From assembly GCA_017440445.1 (NCBI GenBank), contig JAFSHE010000209.1:1-11560 (forward strand): a stretch of 11,560 nt of DNA, read 5' to 3'. Positions 1-6,432 of the stretch are shown one piece after another. The stretch's first letter is position 1. Each line of letters starts with the position of its first letter. Below the pieces are notes generated by a model. The model made no database searches. It saw nothing but the letters and a program-made list of their open reading frames with translations, and was not told the origin of the DNA. A program made the position numbers and the translations under genes. Source of the stretch: Oscillospiraceae bacterium. Lineage in GTDB: Bacteria; Bacillota_A; Clostridia; Oscillospirales; Ruminococcaceae.

Positions 1-25
1 ATGTTATATTTCTTTTTATGTTCAT
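1..25 (-). CDS. Possible start of a divergent gene cut by the left edge
   Basis: An ATG on the minus strand at 23-25 opens a frame that stays open to the window edge and gives only eight residues, MNIKRNIT. A basic start like this fits a signal peptide or membrane protein, but eight residues cannot identify a product. An AAGGA ribosome-binding site lies at 38-42, 12 nt upstream, which is slightly long. A plausible promoter sits at 50-78. In sugar-utilisation loci an AraC regulator is often divergent from a transporter or hydrolase operon; that would fit here, but it is inference. The gene could be chance. Confidence 0.3.
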
Positions 26-96
26 AACAGATCACCATCCTTGTTTATAATGATAACATTATTCCGCAAAATAATCAATAAAAAATTATGAACATA
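17..96. repeat. Separated 11-bp inverted repeat in AT-rich control region
   Basis: TATGTTCATAA at 17-27 is the exact reverse complement of TTATGAACATA at 86-96. The arms flank the putative leftward promoter at 50-78. Between them is a smaller palindrome, ATTATT (58-63) and AATAAT (70-75). The arms could be operator half-sites allowing looping, or simply reflect the high AT content. No coding sequence is seen on the plus strand of this region. Confidence 0.45.
50..78 (-). promoter_or_regulatory. Possible sigma-A promoter firing left
   Basis: Read on the minus strand, TTGATT (73-78) and TATCAT (50-55) are separated by 17 nt, and TG-T precedes the -10 box as an extended -10. The expected start point is about 20 nt before the ATG at 25, so the leader would be short but would still contain the AAGGA site. 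Confidence 0.4.
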
Positions 97-104
97 TCTT
101 TAAA

Positions 105-129
105 TTTTTAACATTCTACATGTTAAAAA
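105..129. repeat. Perfect 10-bp palindrome (possible operator)
   Basis: TTTTTAACAT (105-114) and ATGTTAAAAA (120-129) form a perfect inverted repeat around the 5-nt centre TCTAC. It has too little GC for a convincing terminator and sits about 75 nt upstream of the AraC-gene -35 box, so an operator is more likely. Its right arm contains TACATGTTAAA (117-127). The reverse complement of that word recurs exactly at 2148-2158, in the promoter spacer of the glycosidase-like gene. Confidence 0.5.
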
Positions 130-204
130 ACATAAACTTAAAATCATCAATCAGCCTTATAAAAAGATATGGTCGCATGTTCTGCAATTAAAAATACAAA
201 TATA

Positions 205-233
205 TTGACAAAAATCATTTACAGTATTATACT
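205..233 (+). promoter_or_regulatory. Sigma-A promoter of the AraC-family gene
   Basis: TTGACA (205-210), a 17-nt spacer and TATACT (228-233) match the housekeeping consensus at 11 of 12 positions. Transcription should start near 240, giving a leader of about 23 nt that holds the AAGGAG site at 252-257. Confidence 0.8.
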
Positions 234-262
234 AAAAACAGAAAAAATATCAAGGAGCCGTC

Positions 263-1093
263 ATGAAGATAAACGAACCCTTTTATCCATACAATACCGA
301 TGTAAGAAAGCTGCCCGTACATCTTACGGGAATAGGCGGCAGCGAATATCAGTGCCACATAGTGAGAAACGAGGGCTACCACTGGCATCAGATACTGTAC
401 TGCGCCGAGGGAAACGGTATACTTAAATATGACAACATCACCGTATCCATCGGAGAGGGCGACTTCTTTTTCCTGCCCGCAGGGTATCCGCACGAATACT
501 ATACCGAAAACAGCAGATGGGATGTAAGATGGGTGACCTTCGACGGATATGCGTGCGCACATATCCTGAGCCAGTTCAGTATGACTGCGCCTATAATCAT
601 CCGCCCACAGGAGTCCCCCGCCCTGCAGAAGCTGTTCACCAAGATGCTCACTGCGGTAAAGACTGACAGAATATACGGCGACTATGCCTGCTCGAGTTAT
701 ATGTATGCGTACATAATAGAATTCCATCGCCTTATGGACACAAGAGCAAACAGGCTGAGAAACGACCGTGGCAGGATTCTTGCACCTGTACTGGACTACA
801 TAGATGAAAATTATCAAAATGACTTCCCGCTTACGGTACTGGCAGAGCTTGCGGGCATCACTCCGCAGCACCTGTGCCGTGTTTTCAGGGAAACTATGAA
901 TATGCGTCCCAACGAATATCTCACTCAGCGCAGATTGCAGGAGGCCAAAAGACTTCTTGAAAGAAACGAGCTTCCTGTTTCAGAGATCGCTGCACGCTCA
1001 GGGTTCCCTGATGCGGGATATTTCAGCACGGTGTTCAAAAAGCATGAGGGCGTTACCCCTGTGGAATACAAAAAACGCATCGGTCTGAAATAA
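263..1093 (+). CDS. AraC-family transcriptional regulator with N-terminal cupin domain
   Basis: This is a 276-residue DNA-binding regulator of the AraC/XylS type, probably sensing a sugar or oligosaccharide in the cytoplasm. Residues about 15-110 form a cupin-like sensor: the cluster HWH (40-42), then a GEGDFFFLP turn (64-72) and PHEYY (76-80). Residues about 173-275 are the paired helix-turn-helix domain, with LAELAGITPQHLCRVF as the first unit (193-208) and VSEIAARSGF then YFSTVFKK (239-260) as the second. The length is normal for the family. The ATG has AAGGAG five bases upstream and a near-consensus promoter. The gene is monocistronic and ends at a hairpin terminator. Inference: it may regulate itself, the gene off the left edge, and the glycosidase-like gene at 2217. 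The inducer cannot be told from sequence. Confidence 0.93.
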   Translation: MKINEPFYPYNTDVRKLPVHLTGIGGSEYQCHIVRNEGYHWHQILYCAEGNGILKYDNITVSIGEGDFFFLPAGYPHEYYTENSRWDVRWVTFDGYACAHILSQFSMTAPIIIRPQESPALQKLFTKMLTAVKTDRIYGDYACSSYMYAYIIEFHRLMDTRANRLRNDRGRILAPVLDYIDENYQNDFPLTVLAELAGITPQHLCRVFRETMNMRPNEYLTQRRLQEAKRLLERNELPVSEIAARSGFPDAGYFSTVFKKHEGVTPVEYKKRIGLK

Positions 1094-1112
1094 CGACAGT
1101 TCTTAATACGAA

Positions 1113-1146
1113 AAAGCAGTCCATTTTCGGACTGCTTTATTTTTTC
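1113..1146. terminator. Bidirectional rho-independent terminator
   Basis: AAAGCAGTCC (1113-1122) pairs with GGACTGCTTT (1129-1138) around a 6-nt loop. ATTTTTTC follows on the plus strand and a T run follows on the minus strand. It lies between the convergent AraC-family and dprA-like genes and can serve both. Confidence 0.88.
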
Positions 1147-1158
1147 ACTATACGATGA

Positions 1159-2046
1159 TCAGTCTACCTCTCCGAAGATGCGGTATTTAAGCCCGTTCAT
1201 GATATCCACCGAGCCAAACACAGGCACTGCACCGTCACGCAGATACTGTACAACTCCGTCACAGCGGCTGCTGAACACATCATAGGGCGGCAGGCAGAAA
1301 AGCTCTCTGTTCTGCTGGATAGCATGCTCCGCAGTAAAACGGCATCCGCTTATATGAGGTGCTTCCACAACGAATGTTCCATGAGCAAGCCCCGAAATAA
1401 TACGGTTACGATGGCAGAAATAATCGGGATCGACTGCCGTATGCGGAGGAAGCTCAGATATCACTGCGCCTCCGCTGCGGAGTATATTTTCCCGCAACGC
1501 TGAGGTCGCCGCGGGATATCCCACAAGACTTCCGCAGGCAAGCACACCTACGGTTGGCGCACCGTTATCAAGCGCAGCCTGATGCGCTGCACTGTCTATT
1601 CCCACTGCAAGTCCGCTGACGATCGCCACATCAAGCGCTGCAAGCTCTCCGCATATACGTGAAGCTGCATTTACCGCATACTGGCTTGGGTGTCGTGTAC
1701 CGACCACCGCAAGGCTTACGCTATGGCTCAGCGCCTCAGCCGAACCCTGAACGAACAGCACCACGGGTGGCGCGGTTATATCCCGCAGCAGCTCGGGGTA
1801 CGCCTTATCCTCAATGGTAATGATATCTATATTATGGGCTTTGCACTCGTCTATTATCGAATTGACCTCACGGCTGCGTATCTTTAACGCACGCTGTTTT
1901 TCCTCGTCACTTACAAGCTCGCATTTTCCGTCACGTATAGCCTCCGCAGTGGCACGTACTCCGCCGTAATGCTCCACAAGCTGCATGGTGCGTTCGTTAT
2001 GCGGCAGCATCACAAGCAAAAGCCACAGCCATATTTCCGTATTCAA
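1159..2046 (-). CDS. dprA: DprA/Smf-family DNA-processing protein, short form
   Basis: DprA proteins bind incoming single-stranded DNA and load RecA during transformation. The Rossmann-like core is clear: VVGTRHPSQYA, SGLAVGIDSAAH, HRNRIISGLA, and SGCRFTAEHAI in order through the middle of the protein. The product is 295 residues from the start chosen here and stops soon after the core, so the C-terminal winged-helix domain of longer DprA proteins is missing. The usual PG after the core is replaced by LPPYDVF. Start choice: a GTG at 2053-2055 overlaps the AAGGAG site and cannot be used with it, whereas TTG at 2044-2046 lies 8 nt downstream of AAGGAG (2055-2060). It has its own promoter (2083-2111) and no partner gene. 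It could be a paralogue of another dprA elsewhere rather than the sole copy. Confidence 0.88.
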   Translation of the reverse strand: MNTEIWLWLLLVMLPHNERTMQLVEHYGGVRATAEAIRDGKCELVSDEEKQRALKIRSREVNSIIDECKAHNIDIITIEDKAYPELLRDITAPPVVLFVQGSAEALSHSVSLAVVGTRHPSQYAVNAASRICGELAALDVAIVSGLAVGIDSAAHQAALDNGAPTVGVLACGSLVGYPAATSALRENILRSGGAVISELPPHTAVDPDYFCHRNRIISGLAHGTFVVEAPHISGCRFTAEHAIQQNRELFCLPPYDVFSSRCDGVVQYLRDGAVPVFGSVDIMNGLKYRIFGEVD

Positions 2047-2082
2047 GATATCCACTCCTTATCCAAAAATATTCTGATATCT

Positions 2083-2111
2083 ATTATACAGACATTCTCC
2101 TTTTTCGTCAA
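2083..2111 (-). promoter_or_regulatory. Sigma-A promoter of the dprA-like gene
   Basis: On the minus strand TTGACG (2106-2111), a 17-nt spacer and a perfect TATAAT (2083-2088) are present. The start point should be near 2076, leaving about 30 nt of leader before the TTG codon. Confidence 0.78.
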
Positions 2112-2138
2112 CAGCAACTGACAAAATACATCTCCCCG

Positions 2139-2167
2139 TTGACATAATTTAACATGTATGGTACAAT
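2139..2167 (+). promoter_or_regulatory. Strong sigma-A promoter of the glycosidase-like gene
   Basis: TTGACA (2139-2144), a 17-nt spacer and TACAAT (2162-2167) are preceded by the extended -10 dinucleotide TG at 2159-2160. The start point should be near 2174. The spacer contains TTTAACATGTA (2148-2158), also found inverted upstream of the AraC-family gene. A protein bound there would cover the promoter, so repression is the likelier outcome if this is an operator. Confidence 0.82.
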
Positions 2168-2216
2168 ATCAACATAGACTCATTAACGTCTTATCATCAT
2201 AAAAGGAGTGGGTATC

Positions 2217-3974
2217 ATGGGCAACTACAAAAACTTTGAGCTTGTCGTATACTTTATTGCACATGGAGTAAAGAACATCGATGAAGCAAAGCTTCAGCAG
2301 CAGATAGACTTTTTCAAAAAGCACATGCGCCTTGACAAGGTGTACATCGAGCCATACAGAGATGGCTGCTATGCAAGCGAGGAGCAGCTTATCCTGTGCA
2401 GGGATATTTTCAAGCGTAACGGAATAAAAGCTCAGGGCGGTATCACCACCAGTATGCCCGACCCCGAGGGCGCTCCCAAAAAGCAGAGATTGTTCAACGT
2501 ATTCTGCTACAATGACGAATACATGATGAACACCCTCAAGGATGTCTGCGAGATGAACGCAAGAGTATTTGACGGGTTCATTATCGATGACTTCTTTTTC
2601 ACCAACTGCACCTGCGAAAAATGCAGAAACGGCAGGGATATCTTCAACAAGGAACACGGCATCACCGACGGAAGCTGGCAGGCATATCGCTGCGACCTGC
2701 TGCACAGTGCATCGCAGAAATATGTCATCGCTCCCGCAAAGGCGGTAAATCCCGATTGTAAGATAACCATCAAATATCCCAACTGGATGGAGTCCTATCA
2801 GGAAACAGGCTATGACCCCGCCTCACAGAAAGAGATATTCGACTACATCTACACAGGTACCGAAACCCGTGACCCGATAAACACCGACCAGCATCTTCCC
2901 CGTTATCTATCCTACTCGCTTATGAGCTACATGGAAAAGATGGCACCCGAAAGAAATGGCGGAGGTTGGTTTGACCCCTACGACTGCCGTATGATGGACT
3001 ATTACCTTGAACAAGCTTATCTCACTGCGCTTTCCAAGCCTCGTGAGATGATGTTGTTCTGCTTCCAGAGCCTTGTTGATACTGTAAATGTTCCCGCTCT
3101 CGGCTTTATGCTGGATAAGCTTGATGAGCTTATCGGCAAGCTTGGCAGACCTGTTGGTATCCCCTGCTACATCCCTAATGCTTCTCAGGGAGAGGATAAT
3201 GTTCAGGATTTCCTCGGAATGAACGGGTTCCCCGTACTTCCTACGCCCGAATTTGAGGATAACGCTCCCGCTATGCTGCTTACAGCCTCCTCCGCATACG
3301 ATAAGGATATCATAAGCAAGCTGGAAAAATACGTAGCTAATGGCGGTAAGGCGATCGTTACAAACGGATTTATCAAGGCAACACTTGGCAAGGGTATCGA
3401 ACGTATCACCTCCATCAGAAACAGGGACAGATATCTTACCACAAACAAATTCTGTGCAGAAAACTCCTTCTTCCATGACAGATGGGAGAGAGAGTCCTCC
3501 GAGAAGGCGCTTAGCTTCCCTATTCTTGAATTCAGGAACAACGCAACATGGGGCGCTGTCTGCAAGGCTATCGCAGAGGAAGAAGCCTGCACCCTGCTTG
3601 CCCGTGACGCTTACGGCAACGGTCAGATGTATACTCTTGTACTGCCTGAGGTATTTTCCGATATCAAATATCTTCCCGACACAGTGCTTTCACGAATGAG
3701 GAGAGAATTCTCCGTAAACGGAATTCGTCTTGACACAAAGGGACAGATAAGCCTGTTTGTCTACGACAACGACTGCTTTGTTATTTACCCGTACGTGGAC
3801 AACGACACCTACGACAGCGATATCACAGTATTCATCGATGATGCGGAGAGTATAACGGATATCTCCACAGGAAGGACCATAAGCCCGCTCTACACTGAAA
3901 ACGGCACATCTGCATTCAGGCTGAGGGCGCAGGTCGGAAAGATAGCCGCATTCAGGATAACAAGAAACAGTTAA
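2217..3974 (+). CDS. Putative GH42-like (beta-galactosidase-type) TIM-barrel protein
   Basis: This is a 585-residue cytoplasmic protein with no signal peptide. I read it as a distant relative of family-42 beta-galactosidases. The N-terminal 310 residues look like the barrel: FDGFIIDDFF (118-127) is a beta-strand end, followed at once by CTCEKC (131-136), which resembles the CxCxxC zinc cluster after the acid/base strand in GH42. YTGTETRDP (212-220) would be a later strand, with E216 a candidate acidic residue. Residues about 312-390 (PCYIPNASQGED, then KYVANGGKAIVTNG) resemble the Rossmann-like trimerisation domain of GH42, and the last 80 residues look beta-rich. Where GH42 has Asn-Glu, this protein shows Asp124-Asp125, so substrate and mechanism are open. 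Start: ATG at 2217 lies 8 nt after AAGGAG (2203-2208); an upstream in-frame GTG at 2208 overlaps that site. The gene stands alone between its own promoter and terminator. Confidence 0.6.
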   Translation: MGNYKNFELVVYFIAHGVKNIDEAKLQQQIDFFKKHMRLDKVYIEPYRDGCYASEEQLILCRDIFKRNGIKAQGGITTSMPDPEGAPKKQRLFNVFCYNDEYMMNTLKDVCEMNARVFDGFIIDDFFFTNCTCEKCRNGRDIFNKEHGITDGSWQAYRCDLLHSASQKYVIAPAKAVNPDCKITIKYPNWMESYQETGYDPASQKEIFDYIYTGTETRDPINTDQHLPRYLSYSLMSYMEKMAPERNGGGWFDPYDCRMMDYYLEQAYLTALSKPREMMLFCFQSLVDTVNVPALGFMLDKLDELIGKLGRPVGIPCYIPNASQGEDNVQDFLGMNGFPVLPTPEFEDNAPAMLLTASSAYDKDIISKLEKYVANGGKAIVTNGFIKATLGKGIERITSIRNRDRYLTTNKFCAENSFFHDRWERESSEKALSFPILEFRNNATWGAVCKAIAEEEACTLLARDAYGNGQMYTLVLPEVFSDIKYLPDTVLSRMRREFSVNGIRLDTKGQISLFVYDNDCFVIYPYVDNDTYDSDITVFIDDAESITDISTGRTISPLYTENGTSAFRLRAQVGKIAAFRITRNS

Positions 3975-4014
3975 GGCAAAGACCGACATCACACATAAAG
4001 CATAATAAATGCAG

Positions 4015-4054
4015 ATCCCGAGAAGATATGATATCTTCTCGGGATTATTTTATA
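4015..4054 (+). terminator. Rho-independent terminator of the glycosidase-like gene
   Basis: ATCCCGAGAAGA (4015-4026) pairs with TCTTCTCGGGAT (4034-4045), and pairing can extend inward to a very small loop. A T-rich tail (4045-4054) follows on the plus strand. The tail on the minus strand is poor, so the convergent zinc-ribbon gene is served less well. Confidence 0.85.
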
Positions 4055-4072
4055 TCGTCAGTGAACCGGGAT

Positions 4073-4297
4073 TTATCTGTCGTTAAGTTGATTCAATATT
4101 TTTATAGTGTCATATCTTTCACCGCAAGTAGTACAAATCCAATCGCAATTACTTTTCTTTGCTTTCTTGTGGAGGAAATCTATTTTCCCACCGCACAACG
4201 GACAAGGATGCGGCGATTCATTCCACAGACTTTTCAGGAAGCTTACCACTTCATCTCTGCTACTCATTTTAAGCTTACCCAGTATATCTTTTTCCAT
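4073..4297 (-). CDS. Small zinc-ribbon protein of unknown function
   Basis: This is a 74-residue basic protein. Residues 1-25 look helical; then CPLC (32-35) and CTTC (55-58) give a CxxC-x19-CxxC zinc ribbon, with an additional Cys51. The C-terminal tail DTIKILNQLNDR looks helical. The ATG has GGAAG nine bases upstream, a good spacing, and the cysteine pattern is unlikely by chance, so I take it as a real gene. The family is not recognised: zinc ribbons of this size occur in nucleic-acid-binding and toxin-antitoxin-like proteins, but nothing here decides. It lies 164 nt downstream of the REC/HD-GYP gene on the same strand, beyond a weak hairpin. It may have its own promoter or receive read-through. 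Confidence 0.62.
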   Translation of the reverse strand: MEKDILGKLKMSSRDEVVSFLKSLWNESPHPCPLCGGKIDFLHKKAKKSNCDWICTTCGERYDTIKILNQLNDR

Positions 4298-4349
4298 AAC
4301 ATATCACTTCCAGAATTTCATTTATCGCTACACCGAACACTCCAAATAT

Positions 4350-4377
4350 ATCATAAAAAAGTCAAGGACACAGGCAA
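4350..4377 (-). promoter_or_regulatory. Weak candidate promoter for the zinc-ribbon gene
   Basis: On the minus strand TTGCCT (4372-4377), a 16-nt spacer and TATGAT (4350-4355) form a usable but imperfect sigma-A site just beyond the operon hairpin. A nearby TTGACT has no matching -10 box at proper spacing. Confidence 0.33.
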
Positions 4378-4381
4378 TATA

Positions 4382-4415
4382 AAGCCACCTCTGACGCTAA
4401 GATCAAAAGTGGCTT
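4382..4415 (-). terminator. Possible weak terminator of the kinase/regulator operon
   Basis: AAGCCAC and GTGGCTT form a 7-bp stem around a 20-nt loop (arms 4382-4388 and 4409-4415). On the minus strand it is followed by TTTATATTG, a poor T tract. Termination may be partial, allowing read-through into the zinc-ribbon gene. Confidence 0.45.
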
Positions 4416-4461
4416 GGATTTCTTCATGTTGCTGTCAGTTTTATTCCCTATGCAAAGCATA

Positions 4462-6417
4462 TCAGCCGTTGAAATTCATGCCACGGAAATCATACGACAG
4501 CTCGAAATTACGGTCGGGGCAGCTTTTATAGAATCGCTCCGCTATTCTCTGTGCTATCATCTCCGCATTATCCGTGCTTGCCTCGGGGAGTATCACAACA
4601 CACTGGCAGCTGCTGTATCTGGCTGCTACGTCAGAAATACGCAGCGAGCCTGATATAGCTCCCGCAAGAGTAGCCATGCTCTGCTCAAGCACGGAGCTGT
4701 CGGGTATCTCTCCGCTTACCGACTTCAGCGTAAACAGCATTATCTCAACAGAGCTGTGCGCTCTGCCTATGCATCTTGATATGTACGAATACAGCTTTCT
4801 GAAATCCTCATAGCCTACCGTATACGCTCCTGATGTGCTGCTTGTGGTCTCCTCTATCACCGTACACAAACGATCTATGTCTGTAAGTACAGGCTGGACA
4901 GACACCTCAGCCTCGGGCTTTGTATACACGCTCGCACCGCCTGAGTTAGTCATAGAAGCAAGGTACAGTGCCTTTTCCGCATATCTGACATGGTCATCAA
5001 AACATCTGCCCGTCATCGAAATTCCACAAGACACAGACACTCTGAACGAGGCTATGGTCTCAGTATAACAGCGTATCTCTGCAAGCACCTTCTCAGCGAT
5101 CTTCAAGGCATTGTCAGCAGAGGAATTATCAGCAAGAAACAGACCGATAGCGTCACCATCGATACGGCATGCAAGGTCATTCTCTCCTGCATGAGCTTTC
5201 AGGATATCCGCACAGCTTTTCATGATATCATCCGCTGCCGCCTGTCCCAGAAGCTCCACAAGCTGTATAAGATTATCTGGTGAAAACAGCAGCATGGTAC
5301 CCTTCCGACCGCAGGTAAGCAGCTCATTCACACGGAGCTCAGAGGTCTCAGGCGACATAAGTCCCGTCATAACATCCACACCGCCGTCACTGTCGGCGAG
5401 GGTAAAGGTTTTTACTTCAGCAGTATCATCACCATAAAGAGTAAAACCCTCCCGAAGCATCTCTATAAAAACTGCGGCAAGCTGAGGGTCAAACTGGCTG
5501 CCTGAACAACGCTGAAACTCCGATATAACATAATCGACCGACTGCTTTTTACGGTATACTCGGTTTGATGTCATGGCATCATAGGAGTCAGCTATGCCGA
5601 TTATCCTTGCCCACAGAGGAATATCCTCGCCCTTAAGACCATTGGGATATCCGCTGCCGTCATAACGCTCGTGATGGTACAGTGCGCCCTCCTCTACATG
5701 GGGAAGCGATTTCAGCCCCTTAAGTATCTCACCGCCTGTGACAGGGTGCTTTTTGATTATGGAAAACTCCTCATTGGTCAGACGGGCAGGCTTATTAAGC
5801 ACCGAATCAGGCACGCCTATCTTTCCGATATCATGCAGAAGTGCAATGTATCTGAGATTCTGACATTCCTCATCGCTCCATCCAAGCCTGCGTGCGAGAG
5901 CTTCCGAGCATTCCGCCACTCGTGCCGAATGACCTCTTGTGTACTCGTCCTTTGCCTCTATCGCACTGGATATAGCCATAATGGCATTTATAGTGACCCT
6001 TTCAAGCTCTGCGGTCTTTTCAGCAAGCCTTGCTTCAAGGTCGTTACGCAGCTCGTTAAGCTCGATAATACGGCTTATCCTGCTTTTCATTACCTCAGGG
6101 ACAAAGGGCTTTGCCACAAAATCATCCGCTCCGAGTCTTAATATCTCGCTCTCCGTTTCGGGGCTGGAATCCGCTGTCAGAAATATTATCGGTATCTTAG
6201 TCCATTCCTCACGCTCTCTGATGCGTTTCATGGTCTCCCTGCCGTCCATCTCAGGCATCATAAGGTCAAGCATGATAAGACTCGGGGTCTTTTTCTCAAG
6301 AAACTGCAGCGCCTGCGCACCTGAAATAACAGGGGTCACCTGATATTCATCGGACAGCTCCTGCTTTGCCATCGCAAGATTTGCCTTATTATCGTCTACT
6401 ACAAGAATATGATACAT
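4462..6417 (-). CDS. Response regulator: REC, HD-GYP and two degenerate GGDEF domains
   Basis: This is a 651-residue cytoplasmic output protein predicted to hydrolyse cyclic-di-GMP when phosphorylated. The receiver (1-120) has Asp8/Asp9, phospho-acceptor Asp51, Thr81 and Lys103. A short coiled coil (about 122-142) leads to an HD-GYP domain (about 143-330) with intact motifs: HDIGKIGVPD (195-204), HHERYDGSGYP (248-258) and the late FDP (309-311). Residues about 348-500 follow the GGDEF fold, from DVMTGL to SVSCGIS, but the signature is DGDAI (420-424). Residues about 535-640 resemble a second GGDEF fold (ISDVAARY, then VVILP) with SSCQC (602-606) at the signature. Neither should make cyclic-di-GMP; a regulatory or nucleotide-binding role is inferred. 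It starts 15 nt after the sensor-kinase stop, with GAGGGG nine bases before the ATG, so the two are co-transcribed and probably cognate. HD-GYP identity is firm; the second GGDEF call is moderate. Confidence 0.92.
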   Translation of the reverse strand: MYHILVVDDNKANLAMAKQELSDEYQVTPVISGAQALQFLEKKTPSLIMLDLMMPEMDGRETMKRIREREEWTKIPIIFLTADSSPETESEILRLGADDFVAKPFVPEVMKSRISRIIELNELRNDLEARLAEKTAELERVTINAIMAISSAIEAKDEYTRGHSARVAECSEALARRLGWSDEECQNLRYIALLHDIGKIGVPDSVLNKPARLTNEEFSIIKKHPVTGGEILKGLKSLPHVEEGALYHHERYDGSGYPNGLKGEDIPLWARIIGIADSYDAMTSNRVYRKKQSVDYVISEFQRCSGSQFDPQLAAVFIEMLREGFTLYGDDTAEVKTFTLADSDGGVDVMTGLMSPETSELRVNELLTCGRKGTMLLFSPDNLIQLVELLGQAAADDIMKSCADILKAHAGENDLACRIDGDAIGLFLADNSSADNALKIAEKVLAEIRCYTETIASFRVSVSCGISMTGRCFDDHVRYAEKALYLASMTNSGGASVYTKPEAEVSVQPVLTDIDRLCTVIEETTSSTSGAYTVGYEDFRKLYSYISRCIGRAHSSVEIMLFTLKSVSGEIPDSSVLEQSMATLAGAISGSLRISDVAARYSSCQCVVILPEASTDNAEMIAQRIAERFYKSCPDRNFELSYDFRGMNFNG

Positions 6418-6432
6418 CCCTTAATGCCCCTC

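Larger units (their letters stand above)
2044..2219. repeat. Near-identical translation-start regions of divergent genes
   Basis: The minus-strand stretch 2060-2044 (AAGGAGTGGATATCTTG) and the plus-strand stretch 2203-2219 (AAGGAGTGGGTATCATG) match at 15 of 17 positions. They form an inverted repeat at the two ends of the intergenic region. Each contains the ribosome-binding site, an 8-nt spacer and the start codon of its gene. Confidence 0.7.

Noticed and set aside
1..185. AACAT/ATGTT occurs seven times upstream of the AraC-family gene, suggesting a repeated binding site.
   Set aside because: The same 5-mer is also frequent in the other intergenic regions (near 2151, 2171, 9237, 9334, 11333 and 11342), so it mostly reflects AT-rich composition. 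Only the longer 11-bp match was kept.
227..871. A 214-codon minus-strand open frame inside the AraC-family gene.
   Set aside because: It is antisense to a well-supported gene with recognisable domains and has no family-like motifs.
4449..4461. Small inverted repeat TATGC-AAA-GCATA just after the HD-GYP gene stop.
   Set aside because: A 5-bp stem without a T tract is too weak for a terminator and is expected by chance.
4028..4531. A 167-codon plus-strand open frame after the glycosidase-like gene.
   Set aside because: It lies antisense to the zinc-ribbon gene and starts inside the terminator hairpin; it has no good ribosome-binding site and its composition is that of a shadow frame.
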